Assembly (NCBI RefSeq): GCF_042186555.1
Contig: NC_133334.1
Span: 25,761,294-25,825,293, forward strand
Origin: Aquarana catesbeiana
Lineage: Eukaryota > Chordata > Amphibia > Anura > Ranidae
Length of the DNA: 64,000 bases
Direction of reading: 5' to 3'
In this document: positions 42,297 to 52,978 of the stretch, in pieces
How the letters are laid out: the number at the start of each line of letters is the position of its first letter
Position numbering within the stretch: the first letter of the stretch is position 1
Position numbers and translations under genes: made by a program
The notes under the pieces: model-generated
The model's input: only the letters and a program-made list of their open reading frames with translations
Told to the model about the DNA's origin: nothing
Databases searched by the model: none

Positions 42297-43227
42297 CCAC
42301 TTCAGCCCCGGAAGGATTTGCCCCCTTAATGACCAGGCCATTTTTTGCTCTACGGCACTGCATTTAACTGACAATTGCGCGGTCGTGCGACGTTGCACCC
42401 AAACAAATTGAATGTCCTTTTTTTTCCCATAAACAGAGCTTTCTATTGGTGGTATTTGATCATCTCTGCGGTTTTTATTTTTTTGCGCTATAAACAAAAA
42501 AAAGAGTGTCAATTTTGAAAACAAAACTATTTTTTTTTACTTTTTGCTATAATAAATAGCCCAAAAAAAACATTTAAAAAAACAAATTTCTTCATCAGTT
42601 TAGGCCAATATGTATTCTTCTACATATTTTTGGTACAAGAAAATTGCAATAAGCCTATATTGATTGGTTTGCGCAAAAGTTAAAGTGTACAAAATAGGTG
42701 ATAGATTTATGGCATTTTTATTATTTTTTTTACTAGTAACGGCGGCGATCTGCAATTTTTATCGTGACTGTGACATTGCGGCGGACACATCGGACACTTT
42801 TGACACTTTTTTGGGACCATTGACATTTATACAGCGATCAGTGCTATAAAAATGCATTGATTACTGTATAGATGACGCTAGCAGGGAAGTGGTTAACACT
42901 AGGGGGCGATCAAGGGGTTAAATGTGTTCCATCATGAGGTGTTTCTAATTAAGGGGGGGAAGGGACTGACTGGGGGAGGAGACATATCGCTGTTCGCAAT
43001 TACAACAAACGGCAGATCTGTCTCTTCTCTCTGTATACATATACAAATCCTCGTTCTGGCTCTCGTGATCGCAGGTGGCCGGCGGCGATCGTGCCCATTG
43101 GCCACGCACATCAGGTCCCCCCGGCGTTCAGCGGGCGTGCGTGCCTACTATGACTCTTTAAGGTGCCGCCGTACATACACAGCGATTCGCAGGAGGGGGA
43201 GCCACATTACCGCTGGTCGGCAAGTGG
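42297..43227 (+). mobile_element. TTAA-flanked non-autonomous element, complete
   Basis: TTAA at 42293-42296 and 43228-43231 directly flank the ends CCACTTCAGCCCCGGAAGG and GGTCGGCAAGTGG, which share a short CCACTT / AAGTGG inverted terminus. The 931-bp interior has no transposase. It has landmarks shared with other copies: GACCAGGCCATTTTTTGCTC, ACAGCGATCAGTGCTATAAA, GGGGCGATCAAGGGGTTAA. TTAA targets suggest piggyBac-type mobilisation (inference). Fragments occur at 41775-42231, 44705-45489, 55690-56046 and in 57775-61285. Confidence 0.75.
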
Positions 43228-43372
43228 TTAAACAGCCTATTATAATATGCATCTTATCGTTAAATCCTGCTACATCTGACAGTAATTCGTTCCAAGATGA
43301 AAAATGATGATATTTAGTAACAGGGTTTCTGATTGTCTCCAGATGATCTAATCTGTCATTTTATTGTTACAG

Positions 43373-43474
43373 ATACACAGAATAATCCAACTGTCTGTTA
43401 TTGTGTCGGAGCTGATGGAGTGCGGATCCTCAGTGATGATCAGCCTGGAGGACGGCTGGGATATCACCACACAG
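43373..43474 (+). CDS. SBF2: SBF2 exon G: degenerate active-site loop (inactive phosphatase signature)
   Basis: A 102-bp exon (phase 0-0) between TTGTTACAG and CAG|GTGAGG. It reads HRIIQLSVIVSELMECG, then SSVMISLEDGWDITTQ. In catalytically active myotubularins this position is the C-x5-R loop (C-S-D-G-W-D-R). Here the nucleophilic cysteine is leucine (codon 43445-43447) and the arginine is isoleucine (codon 43463-43465), while D-G-W-D is kept. This is the expected SBF-type dead-phosphatase signature, so the protein should bind or scaffold rather than dephosphorylate phosphoinositides. Confidence 0.95.
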
Positions 43475-43954
43475 GTGAGGGTCGGATCCATCACACAGAG
43501 ACCACTTGTTTCTGATGTGGATGAAAATGAAAAATTCTTCAAATGCAACTCAGTCTGTTTTTATATTAGCCTCCCCCTGCTCTGCACTATAAGACCCCTT
43601 TTCCCACTGATCTGCTTCTGCCACGCTGGAGCGCACCTTTCCAGCGGGAACAACAGCACATCAAAATGATCTTCCTTTAAATCCTGTGGCACTTTTCACA
43701 TTGCTGCGCTGCGGTTCTGCATGTTGCCTCTTAGGGTTCGCTTTTAAAAAGCGCCCCAAAGATGCACCCTCCATTGAAGCCAATGGGAAATGCACCAAAA
43801 CATATCCAGGGTTCGTTGTTATGTGCATTTTTGGGGTTGTATGTCAAAAATATGCTGGTTGTTAAGGAGTGGGCACCCGATGGCGTCCCTAACAACAAGT
43901 GAATAGCTGATTGTTAGGAAGCCGGCACATGCTGGTTTTCTTAAATGATATTAA

Positions 43955-44441
43955 AGCTTCAGCTTTTTAAAAAAAATTTAAATAACAACAAACATGTTAT
44001 ATTTACCTGCTCTGTGTAATGGTTTTGCACAGAGCAGCCCTGAACCTCCACTTCTCGGGTCCCCTGTCAGTGCTCCTGGCTCCTCCCCCTTGACCATTGC
44101 CCCCAATAGCAAGCCGCTTGCTAAGGGGGCACTGGTGCATTTTCGTTCCCAAGCATTTCGTTCCCAATCATCTCTATGCATTCATAAGACACACAGAGCC
44201 GTGACTTGGCCCCACCCCCTGCTCTCTCCTGTGATTGACAGCAGTGGAAGCCCATGGCTCCCACTGCTGTGTCTCAGCCAATGAGGAGAAAGAGACCTGG
44301 GACAGCCAAGGCTCCCATGCACATCGCTCGGTCGAGAGGGGGCTCAGGTGAGTATTGGGGGGCTGTGGGGAGAGCAACACACAGGAGTTCTCTTACCTTC
44401 ATGCATTTCAAGGTGAAAAACCTTCAGTCTTTACAACCACT
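43955..44441. mobile_element. TTAA-flanked non-autonomous element
   Basis: TTAA at 43951-43954 and 44442-44445 flank this copy of the family seen at 24744-25175. Shared blocks are GTTATATTTACCTGCTCTG, TTTTGCACAGAGCAGCCC and the right end AAGGTGAAAAACCTTCAG then TCTTTACAACCAC. It is non-coding. Confidence 0.75.
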
Positions 44442-44704
44442 TTAACAATCAGTATGTAAACAATACCCCCCCACCGCCACCTGGTTACCAGTAGTGAGTT
44501 CAGTCTTCCACCTGCTGTATGTCAGTCCGGCCTTCCCCCATGCCTTCTCCCTACTTCAGTGGTGCCATCACTCCTGCACAAGAGGGGCTGGAGCATGCTG
44601 ACCACTGTGGGGGGAACATTGTCACTGGTTAAGGACGCCGTCAGATTCCGGCTCCTTTACCAACTGCCAGCGCCCTTAACAACCAATAAATAGCCGGTTG
44701 CTAA

Positions 44705-45489
44705 CCACTTCCCTCCTGGCTGTCATTCTGCTATAGGTTCTGTTATCCTGACTGGGCGTCATATTACGTCCAGCAGGATAAGCCACGATCGTGCGCCTGC
44801 AGGAGTGCACAGTGCAGCAATCGGTGTCGTGGTGTGTCACTCTGACACACCGCAACTCCGATCTAGGTAAAGAGCCTACGTCAGAGACCAATCACAGCTG
44901 ATCACAGCGTGCCGGTAAACGGCTTTCCTTGCTTCACGCTGACAGGGAGAGCCGATCGGCGCATTGATTATCAGCTCAGCCCCCAAAGGTGCCACCACAG
45001 CTGCCAATAAGTGCCCATCAGCTGCCAGTCAGTGCCTATCAAAGTGCCAATCAGTGCCCCTCTGTAAGGCCTGTCAGTGCTCATGTCAGATGCCAATCAG
45101 TACCTCATCATCAGTGCTGCCTATCAGTACCACCTGTCAGTGCCAATCAGTGCCCATCAATTCTACATATTAGTGCCTCCTCATCAGTGCAGCCTCATCA
45201 GTGCCCGTCAGTGAAGGAGAAAACAAAATTTTATAGCAGAAACTAAGAAAAACTTTTATTTATTTTTAATTTCGGTCTTTTTTAGTTTGGTTTGTTTAGC
45301 AGAAAATAAAAACCCCAGTGGTGATTAAATGCCACCAAAAGAAAGCTCTATTTGTGGGAAGAAAATGATAAAAAATTTTGTTTGAGTACAGTGTTACATG
45401 ACCGGCCAATTGTCATTCAAAGTGTGACAGCGCTGCAAGCTGAAAATTGTCCTGGGCAGGAAAGGGAGAAGCGCCCGATATTGAAGTGG
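44705..45489 (+). mobile_element. CCACTT-type TTAA element, partial or diverged copy
   Basis: It starts CCACTTCCCTCCTGGCTG and ends ATATTGAAGTGG followed by TTAA (45490-45493); the left flank is CTAA. The interior (44990-45212) is a degenerate run of CAGTGCC / CCAATCAGTGCCCATCA units. The right third (ACCAAAAGAAAGCTCTATTT GTG) matches other copies. Confidence 0.65.
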
Positions 45490-46253
45490 TTAAGGAGACG
45501 GCACCCAACAGCGTCCTTAACAACCAGCTATTCACCAATATGCCCTGTAATGCAGCACATTTAAAATGCACTATGCGGTTTTTAAAACATTTCGGACACC
45601 GTTTGAAAGCAAACTATACGTGAAAGTGTAAGTCTTTACTGTGTTGTACAGGAATCTGGATGATAAATGGGGAAATAGGGTTAAAGAGTTAGTTTACCTT
45701 GTCATAAAAGATGAAAAGGTGAACTGACAAGGTGCACACCCCTCAGGCCCCGCTCTACTTACCTCCATGGGTACTGAGTTGTCAGTGCCCACGCAGCCCA
45801 TGTAGCAGTTTGGGGATTTGAAATTCCCACTCTTTTCTCTGCAGGGCTTCTGGGCGGATCGGAGCGATCAGGGGCGCCCTTGACTAACCTGTATTGCTTT
45901 AACTCTATTAGATAAAAGTGAGGTCAGGATCCGGCTGGTGCTTTTTAACTGGGATGCTTTGATTACAAAATTGGCCGAACAGAATCATTTGTGGCAGGTC
46001 ACACACCATTTAAACTAATGTCATTTAATGGCAATTTGCTTAGTCTTCCGCATTAAGCTTTTAATAGATGTCCAGGATTTGTTCGGCCTTGGTGGTGAGT
46101 GGTACTTTCTGCCACCCATCTGTCCTGACCAGTAATTCAAACAAACTGTATGAACTGACATTCACATTTTTTTTTAGTAGGTCCCATGATCTGTCCCCAT
46201 TTCTTGTGTCTCTACTTTGAACTGCTGCAGATTTGCAGTTAAGGTGTAACACT

Positions 46254-46465
46254 AATGGCCCGTACACATGGTCGGAATTTCCGACAGAAAAAGTCCAATG
46301 GGAGCTTTTGGTCGGATATTCCGACCGTGTGTATGCTCCATTGGACTTTTATATGTCGGCATTTCCGACGGACTTTCCGACGGACATGTTCTAAATTTTT
46401 CTGTCGGAAATGCCGACGGAGGTTATCCCGTTGGTAAGTCGGACTGTGTGTACACAGCATCAGGG
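46254..46465. repeat. MITE with GTACACA-rich inverted ends
   Basis: The left end GGCCCGTACACATGGTCGGA and the right end GTCGGACTGTGTGTACAC are inverted. Internal pieces (TTTCCGACAGAAAAAG and CTTTCCGACGGACATG) repeat in both directions. It produces short open frames on both strands that are artefacts. A related but diverged region is at about 59775-60120 (ACCGTGTGTACGAGGC). Confidence 0.75.
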
Positions 46466-46540
46466 AACTGCATAAAACGCACTCAAATTATATAATATAA
46501 ATGTCTAAATTCACAACAAATGTTTCTTTGCTTTTGATAG

Positions 46541-46726
46541 ATCATCTCTCTTGTGCAACTCCTGGGAGATCCATATTACCGCACGTTGGAGGGTTTTCGC
46601 ATGTTGATGGAGAAGGAGTGGCTTTCATTTGGCCATAAATTCAGCCAGCGAAGTAACTTGTCCCTTAACAGTCAGGGTAGTGGCTTTGTGCCCATCTTCC
46701 TGCAGTTTCTGGATTGCGTGCACCAG
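46541..46726 (+). CDS. SBF2: SBF2 exon H: pseudophosphatase domain after the dead active site
   Basis: A 186-bp, phase 0-0 exon with acceptor TTTTGATAG and donor CAG|GTAAGCC. It reads IISLVQLLGDPYYRTLEG, then FRMLMEKEWLSFGHKFSQR, then a short SBF-variable stretch, then FVPIFLQFLDCVHQ. The DPYYRT.EGF..L.EKEWLSFGH block is a hallmark of myotubularins directly downstream of the active-site loop. It continues in frame from the DITTQ end of the previous exon. Confidence 0.95.
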
Positions 46727-47057
46727 GTAAGCCATACAAAGTACAAAGTTATATCGCCCTCTTCTGTTAGGGTTAACCTCAACGGTGTGTTTTTTCATCT
46801 CATTCACTATCCAAGGGGGTGGGCCCTCGACCAACCTGTAGAGTACAGTAGAGAAAGTTGAGGTTAGAATCTGCCTGGGAAGAATTATAAGGGCAGTCAC
46901 AGTTATGTTTTTTTAATTGTGAATTCAGCGAGTTCCCTTTAGGCTTATGGTAGATTTTGGGCATGCCTGGGCTTTTATTTACTTTGGCATCAATGGACTT
47001 TCTTATTATGTACCCAGACATCAGAGCAATTCATGAAGCACAATATAAAAATGTTGT

Positions 47058-47475
47058 CACCAAGCCTTGAAGCCCAGGCTGTCCCCGAGCCTTGGAGCCC
47101 GGGCTGTCCCCGAGCCTTGGAGCCCGGGCTGTCCCCGAGCCTTGGAGCCCGGGCTGTCCCCGAGCCTTGGAGCCCGGGCTGTCCCCGAGCCTTGAAGCCT
47201 GGACTTGTCCCCGAGCCTTGAAGCCTGGACTTGTCCCCGAGCCTTGAAGCCTGGACTTGTCCCCGAGCCTTGGAGCCCGGGCTGTCCCCGAGCCTTGAAG
47301 CACGGGCTTGTCCCCGAGCCTTGAAGCCCGGGCTTGTCCCCGAGCCTTGAAGCCCGGGCTTGTCCCCGAGCCTTGAAGCCCGGGCTTGTCCCCGAGCCTT
47401 GAAGCCCGGGCTGTCCCCGAGCCTTGAAGCCTGGGCTTGGAGCCCGGGCTGTCCCCGAGCCTTGGAGCCCAGGTT
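47058..47475 (+). repeat. GC-rich minisatellite, 25-bp unit
   Basis: About 17 units of GAGCCCGGGCTGTCCCCGAG CCTTG, with GAAGCCTGGACTTG variants in the middle. The CCCGGG core gives each unit a small palindrome and a CpG. The 168-codon minus-strand frame is an artefact of the repeat. Confidence 0.94.
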
Positions 47476-47765
47476 GTCATGGACTCTGGTACCCTGTCTT
47501 TATTCCACTGGTTGTTAGGCAAACATTCTACAAGCATTCTACCTCTCTGTTATTATACTGCTGATGACAGATGGTGTTTAAGTGTTGCAATGACAGTGCT
47601 GGTCCAGGTGCCAAAACTAATGCAAATAATCAAAGTAATAAATAAGTGTAAGTGACAGAGCCTGTGCCAGCCAGGAATCCCTTCTGATTTCTGTTTATAT
47701 TCCATATCCAAGCGATCCTCTTAGCTAGTACCAGGTTGTAATTTCTGTTCAGGAAATTTGGCCTG

Positions 47766-48460
47766 AATCAATTGATCTCCTAACAATTGGCCAAGGCAAC
47801 TATCGCCTGGCAACTAAATTTAATAGCAACCCTGCCTAAACATCAGGGTGCTACACATGCAATTAGAAACCCCCGTCGCATGAAAACTCAAATAGGAATT
47901 TTGTACTCACCGTAGAATCCTTTTTATGGAGTCCATTGAGGGACACAAGATGGAAGGATAACAATCGCTTATTGACAATAAAGAATGAACAAATCAAGCC
48001 AACACATTTTGGGGGAACTGCCTCCCCCTTCTTAAGGTAATACATGTAAAATGAAGGTGGGTGGGCTCCGTGGGGGTACATAGGAGCAGAGCAAGGCAGA
48101 GGAGCTCCAATCCACTTAACACAAGCAGTCTGGACCCCGGCCGCTGACACCACCCCTGTATCTGATAGTAAAAAAGTCTGATAGCCATCAGAGTCTTTTA
48201 CTATCAGATACAGGGTGTCAGCCTCCCCCTACCTTAAGAAGGGGGAGGCAGTTCCCCCAAAATGTTTGTTCATTCTTTATTGTCAATAAGCGATTGTTAT
48301 CCTTCCATCCTGTGTCCCTCAATGGACTCCATTAAAAGGATTCATGTGACGGGGGTTTCTAATTGCATGTTTAGCACCCTGATGTTTCGGCAGGGTTGCT
48401 ATTAAATTTAGTTGCCAGGCGATAGTTGCCTTGGCCAATTGTTAGGAGATCAATTGATTT
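47766..48460. mobile_element. Long foldback element
   Basis: The outer left arm AATCAATTGATCTCCTAACA ATTGGCC is mirrored at the outer right by GGCCAATTGTTAGGAGATCA ATTGATT. The complement continues inward through GCCTGGCAACTAAATTTAAT, CATCAGGGTGCTA, GCAATTAGAAACCCCCGTC, TTTTATGGAGTCCATTGAG and TGACAATAAAGAATGAACA. Arms reach about 280 bp. An extra ~110-bp segment (48040-48150) is present only on the left side, and a second small palindrome sits at its end (CTGATAGTAAAAAAGTCTGA). It has no ORF. Confidence 0.82.
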
Positions 48461-48969
48461 CCCCCTAGTTCTGGAATTACTGCACTTCTCTCTTCTGTCC
48501 CTAGGTGGCCGGGTATCTGGTGACATTGGATAAGACAAGGGCATAGCAAGGACTGATTATGAATGAATGGGGTGTCTTAGCCAATGGGCAGGGATTTTCT
48601 TGTGTCCCTTGGCCTGCTAGGAGAGCCTATTTATTTGGGCAATCGGGGTTCTGTGCCACCTGGATGGCTGTCTGGGTGGACCTGTGTCGTATTGCCCCGG
48701 GCTGCTAGGCCAGAACCCTAAGGCCTATCCCGGGGACATCTGGCTGCTAGGCTGTCTGAGGGCCTATCCAGAAGCAGGAGAGCAGCATAGGGTTGGGACT
48801 GCGGGCTTGTAGTCCAACCAGAAGTAACTGTTCTGCCGCCAGGGGAACCAGTTGTGGTCGGAGGTAGAGGGGAAGCTGTCGCCACTAAGGGACCATCTAC
48901 CTTGTTACCGGAGACCGCTGTGAGTAAGCTGAGGCCAGTACCAGAGCAGACTTCTCGCCAACAGGGGAC

Positions 48970-49170
48970 GGTGAAGAAGTGGTAAAACTTCAGCAAGTGC
49001 CAAGTCCAGGGACCCAGCGGGACAGCAGAGGTGAGGCTTGTGGAGCATCAGTGGGTGCCAAGCCAGGGACCTAACGTGTCCACAAGGGTGAAACTTGAAG
49101 AGTATCTTTGAGTGCCAAGCCAGGGACCCAGCAGGGAAGCGGGATTAACGCTTGAGGAAGATACTGAGTG
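48970..49170 (+). repeat. Short tandem repeat, about 60-bp unit
   Basis: Three diverged copies of a unit with GTGCCAAGCCAGGGACCCAG and GGTGAAACTTG / GGTGAGGCTTG. No element boundaries are seen. Confidence 0.6.
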
Positions 49171-50704
49171 CTACCAGTGGAAGAGCTCAGGGGATCCAGT
49201 GGCTAGTGGATCTGAAGTCTAGTGAGAGAGACTGGGAGCTCGTTGAGTGAAGACCCACAGTGAGTGAGTGAGTGTGGGGTAAACTAAGAACTGTTCCTGT
49301 TGCAAATAGTTGACTTCAATTGCCGTTAGTAACAGCTCCAAGATTATTGCCATAGGAGACAGTGGTCCTACCTATACACAAGCTGTATCTGGCTGGAGGC
49401 CTTCATCTGTATAGCTGTCTACCTATAGAAGTCTTGGAGTCTGCTAATTATCTTTGCATCTACTTAAGGGTGTCCTGGCCCTAACCCTCTCTCCCACAGT
49501 TCTGGTTAAGAGACAATAAATCTTTTTGCATTCAAAAAAGTGTCTGGCGCCCACCTGTTCATCTTGCATTACACCCACCATGCCTGGTAACCCACTCTAC
49601 ACTGAAGGATATTAGCTGTCCTTAGCTCTGGAGGTCACCATTGGGCTTCAGGGGCCCCCGTGACTTTGTTACATATGTATTCAAATGGAAAAGGCAGTGT
49701 TTGTACTAGAACACCCATCTACATGAATCCTTCGTCAAGTTTTGAAGCTGCAGCTCAGAGACTTCGGAGTCCACATGTGCATGTAAATTCCTCCATCAGC
49801 CACGTGTCCGGTGTTTGCCGGTTTCCAGGACATGCATGTCCAGCATACCATACACAGAACACATGGCGCCCTTTCCAAATTCACAACGCTCATGAAAACT
49901 TGTTTACGCCAGATTCTGCAGGTGTCAGCTGAATTCCGAATGCAGAGGATACCATTGTTTTTTTTTAATGATTTTCTTTTTGTTTGTTTTTCTAAGAATC
50001 ACATCTGGGGACGCAGTTGGCGAGTGATGTCATTGTATGACCATTTCTAGGTTGTCGTAACCAACATAAGCTCAGCTTTTTCACCTCCAATTTAATTTAT
50101 TTAAAACTCAGTTACAAGCTGCAAACCAGTGTTGACAACCTAGCAGATTGAAATTTACTGACACAACGCCAAAAATTTACTGGCACAGACACGTTTTTGC
50201 TGGCATTTCCAAAAGTTACAAGATTACGGTTTTAAAGGGGGGTTGTAAACCCTCGTGTTTTTTTACCTTAATGCAACCTATTGATCGCAGAAATACCACA
50301 TATGTGTATGTTAGTTGCTGTTTGTACCCGTAGTACAGCCCAGAAACAATAGTGCCGATTTTTTTAAAAAAAATTTTAATCCTTTTTAAAACACACTGAT
50401 ACTAATTAAAAAAATTAAAATAAATCCTGTCCAAAAAATACTGACCCTGACTATGACCCAAACGCTAACCCTGGGGCTGACCTAGATCAAAGCTTGATCT
50501 AGGTATTTTTTATTTTTTTTTGTAATTATTATTATTTTTTTTTTTTTTTTTTTTCTACACACACTTTTTTTTTTTCTATCTCTGCAAGGACAGAGAAGGA
50601 TACAATGTATCTGTCTCATCAATTCACAAAGAGAGAAAATAGGGGGGGGCTTCACAGTGATCAGGTGACCTGGAATCAATGCGCTCCCTAGCACAAAGGG
50701 AAAT

Positions 50705-50761
50705 ACTTTATATAGTTGTAAAGCGCTGCGTAAACTGTTGGCGCTATATAAATCCTGTATA

Positions 50762-50835
<74 letters not shown>
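50705..50835 (-). repeat. SINE tail fragment and (GT)n(AT)n microsatellite
   Basis: AAATACTTTATATAGTTGTA then AAGCGCTGCGTAAACTG and TTGGCGCTATATAAATCCTG is the reverse of the SINE-like fragment at 3655-3818. It runs directly into GTGTGTGT and then about 60 bases of AT dinucleotides, as often happens at SINE tails. Confidence 0.8.
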
Positions 50836-51384
50836 AGCAAATATGCGGCCCCATGGAAAAAAGCCCAGTCCAGTGTTACTAAACCCACAACAGTAAAATC
50901 AGTCTGTATATGCAGTAAAGCATGCTTGTTATACTCACTGTGGAACCTAATGGGTTAATCTTTCGCAATGTGTAAAAAGGCTGTTTGATCCTGTCTTCTC
51001 TGATCCTCCCCCCTTCCACTGTCTCCAATCCATCTCCTGATAGTACAAAGTCTTGGGGGCACTCTGCACATGCCCAATTTGGTGTGTATTGCTAGAGAGT
51101 TTTTTTTCTTATTTCTTGGGAGGGTGCATGTGTTCAGCACAGGGCCAATCAGCACTGACCAGACAGAGGGTCAGGGGTCCTGCAGCCTCATAGGATAGTC
51201 AGGGGAGAATGAGAACTTCCTCCTACAAGCTTTAACCAGACACTGATAGAAGTCGCAAGACTACTGTATACTGCTGATGAGAAAAAGGAATTTAGCAGTT
51301 TATATTTAGTAAAATAATTGCATTTCCATGTTCTGTGTACTGTGGGAGACCAGATATAGTGACTGCAGAGTCCTGGGTTTAGTA

Positions 51385-52978
51385 CAGTGAGGGAAAAAAG
51401 TATTTGATCTCCTGCTGATTTTGTACGTTTGTCCGCTGACAAAGAAATGATCAGTCTATAATTTTATTGGTCGGTTTATTTTAACAGTGAGAGGCAGAAT
51501 AACAAAAACAATCCAGAAAAACGCATTTCAAAAAAGTGATGAATTGATTTGCATTTTAATGAGTGAAATAAGTATTTGACCCCTTTTACATAACATGACT
51601 TGGTGAAGAAATCCTTGTTGGCAGTCACAGAGGTCAGACGTTTCTTGTAGTTGGCCTCCAGGTTTGCACATCTCAGGAGGGATTTTGTCCTCTTTGCAGA
51701 TCCTCTCCAAGTCATTAAGGTTTCGAGGCTGATATTTGGTAACTCGAACCTTCAGCTCCCTCCACATATTTTCTATGGGATTAAGGTCCGGAGACTGGCT
51801 AGACCACTCCAGGACCTTAATGTGCTTCTTCTTGAGCCACTCCTTTGTTCCCTTGGCCGTGTGTTTTGGGTCATTGTCATGCCGTAATACCCATCCATAA
51901 CCCATTTTCAATGCCCTGGCTTGAGGGAAGGAGGTTCTCACCCAAGATTTGACAGTACATGGCCCCGTCCATCGTCCCTTTGATGTGAAGTTGTCCTGTC
52001 CCCTTAGTAGAAAAAACACCCCCAAAGCATAATGTTTCCACCTCCATGTTTGATGGTGGGGATGGTGTTCTTGGGGTCATAAGCAGCATTCCTCCTCCTC
52101 CTCCTCCTCCAAAAACAACGAGTTGAGTTGATGCCAAAGAGCTTGATTTTGGTCTTATCTGACCACAACACTTTCACCCAGTTCTCCTCTGAATCATTCA
52201 AATGTTCATTAGCAAACTTCAGACTGACCTGTACATGTGCTTTCCTCAGCAGGGGGACCTTGCGGGAGCTGCAGGATTTCAGTCCTTCACAGTGTAGTGT
52301 GTTACCAATTGTTTTCTTGGTGACTATGGTCCCAGCTGCCTTGAGATCATTGACAAGATTCTCCTGTGTAGTTCTGGGCTGATTCCTCACCGTTCTCATG
52401 ATCATTGAAACTGCACAAGGTGAGATCTCACATGGAGCCCCAGACCGAGGGAGATCGACAGTTATTTTGTGTTTCTTCCATTTGCGAATAATCGCCCCAA
52501 CTGTTGTCACCCTTTCACCAAGCTGATTGGCGATGGTCTTGTAGCCCATTCCAGCCTTGTGTAGGTCTACAATCTTCTCCCTGACATCCTTGGACAGCTC
52601 TTTGGTCTCGGCCATGGTGGAGAGATTGAAATCTGATTGATTGCTTCTGTGGACAGGTGTCTTTTACATAGGTAACAAGCTGAGATTAGGAGCACTCCCT
52701 TCAAGAGAGTGCTCCTAATCTCAGCTTGTTACCTGTATAGAAGAAACCTAGGAGCCAGAAATCTTGCTGATTAATAGGGGATCAATACGTATTTCACTCA
52801 TTAAAATGCAAATCAATGAATAACTTTTTTTAAAAGTGTTTTTCTGGATATTTTTCTTGTTATTCTGTCTCTCACTGTTAAAATAAACCGATCATTAAAA
52901 TTATAGACTGATCATTTCTTTGTCAGTGGGCAAACCTACAAAATCAGCAGGGGATCAAATATTTTTTTCCCCTCACTG
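51385..52978 (-). mobile_element. Tc1/mariner-like transposon with TA duplications
   Basis: The inverted ends CAGTGAGGGAAAAAAGTATT / AATATTTTTTTCCCCTCACTG are flanked by TA at 51383-51384 and 52979-52980. It is 1594 bp, a normal length for Tc1-like elements. The inverted arms extend inward (AAATGATCAGTCTATAATTT / AAATTATAGACTGATCATTT) to roughly 170 bp. The transposase is on the minus strand and frameshifted. A perfect 25-bp-arm hairpin lies at 52676-52732 between the transposase start and the right arm. Confidence 0.93.
51476..52615 (-). pseudogene. Tc1-like transposase, several frameshifts
   Basis: It starts at 52615 with MAETKELSKDVREKIVDLHK and continues GMGYKTIANQLGERVTTVGA (HTH), LPRSGAPCEISP and the first catalytic motif VLWSDKTKIKLFG. 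The frame is lost near 52010-52030. GCFSTKGTGQLHIKG is in a second frame. HDNDPKHTAKGTKEWLKKKH, WSSQSPDLNPIENMWRELK is in a third (51528-52025), and the C-terminus NYKKRLTSVTANKDF shifts again near 51660. A (CTC)n expansion at 52088-52110 inserts six arginines. At least three frameshifts make it inactive. Confidence 0.9.

Larger units (their letters stand above)
41174..43372 (+). other. SBF2 intron 6
   Basis: About 2.2 kb. Two TTAA-type elements occupy most of 41775-43227. A palindromic stretch at about 41570-41790 (ATATGCGGTATAATAGCTTC AGAGCGCCGTT and its complement AACGGCGCTCTGAAGTAAGC) forms a further inverted repeat of roughly 220 bp. I recognise nothing else. Confidence 0.75.
43475..46540 (+). 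other. SBF2 intron 7
   Basis: About 3.1 kb. It holds a TTAA-flanked element (43955-44441), a CCACTT-type copy (44705-45489) with CAGTGCC-rich degenerate repeats inside, and a GTACACAC-type MITE (46254-46465). I recognise nothing in 43480-43950 or 45495-46250. Confidence 0.75.

Noticed and set aside
47031..47537. A 168-codon minus-strand frame (RLGDSPGSKARGQ repeats)
   Set aside because: A product of the 25-bp minisatellite.
48970..49560. A retroviral or LTR-retrotransposon insertion
   Set aside because: No gag, pol or env frame and no second LTR are visible. The resemblance is limited to a few bases, so it is kept only as a question.
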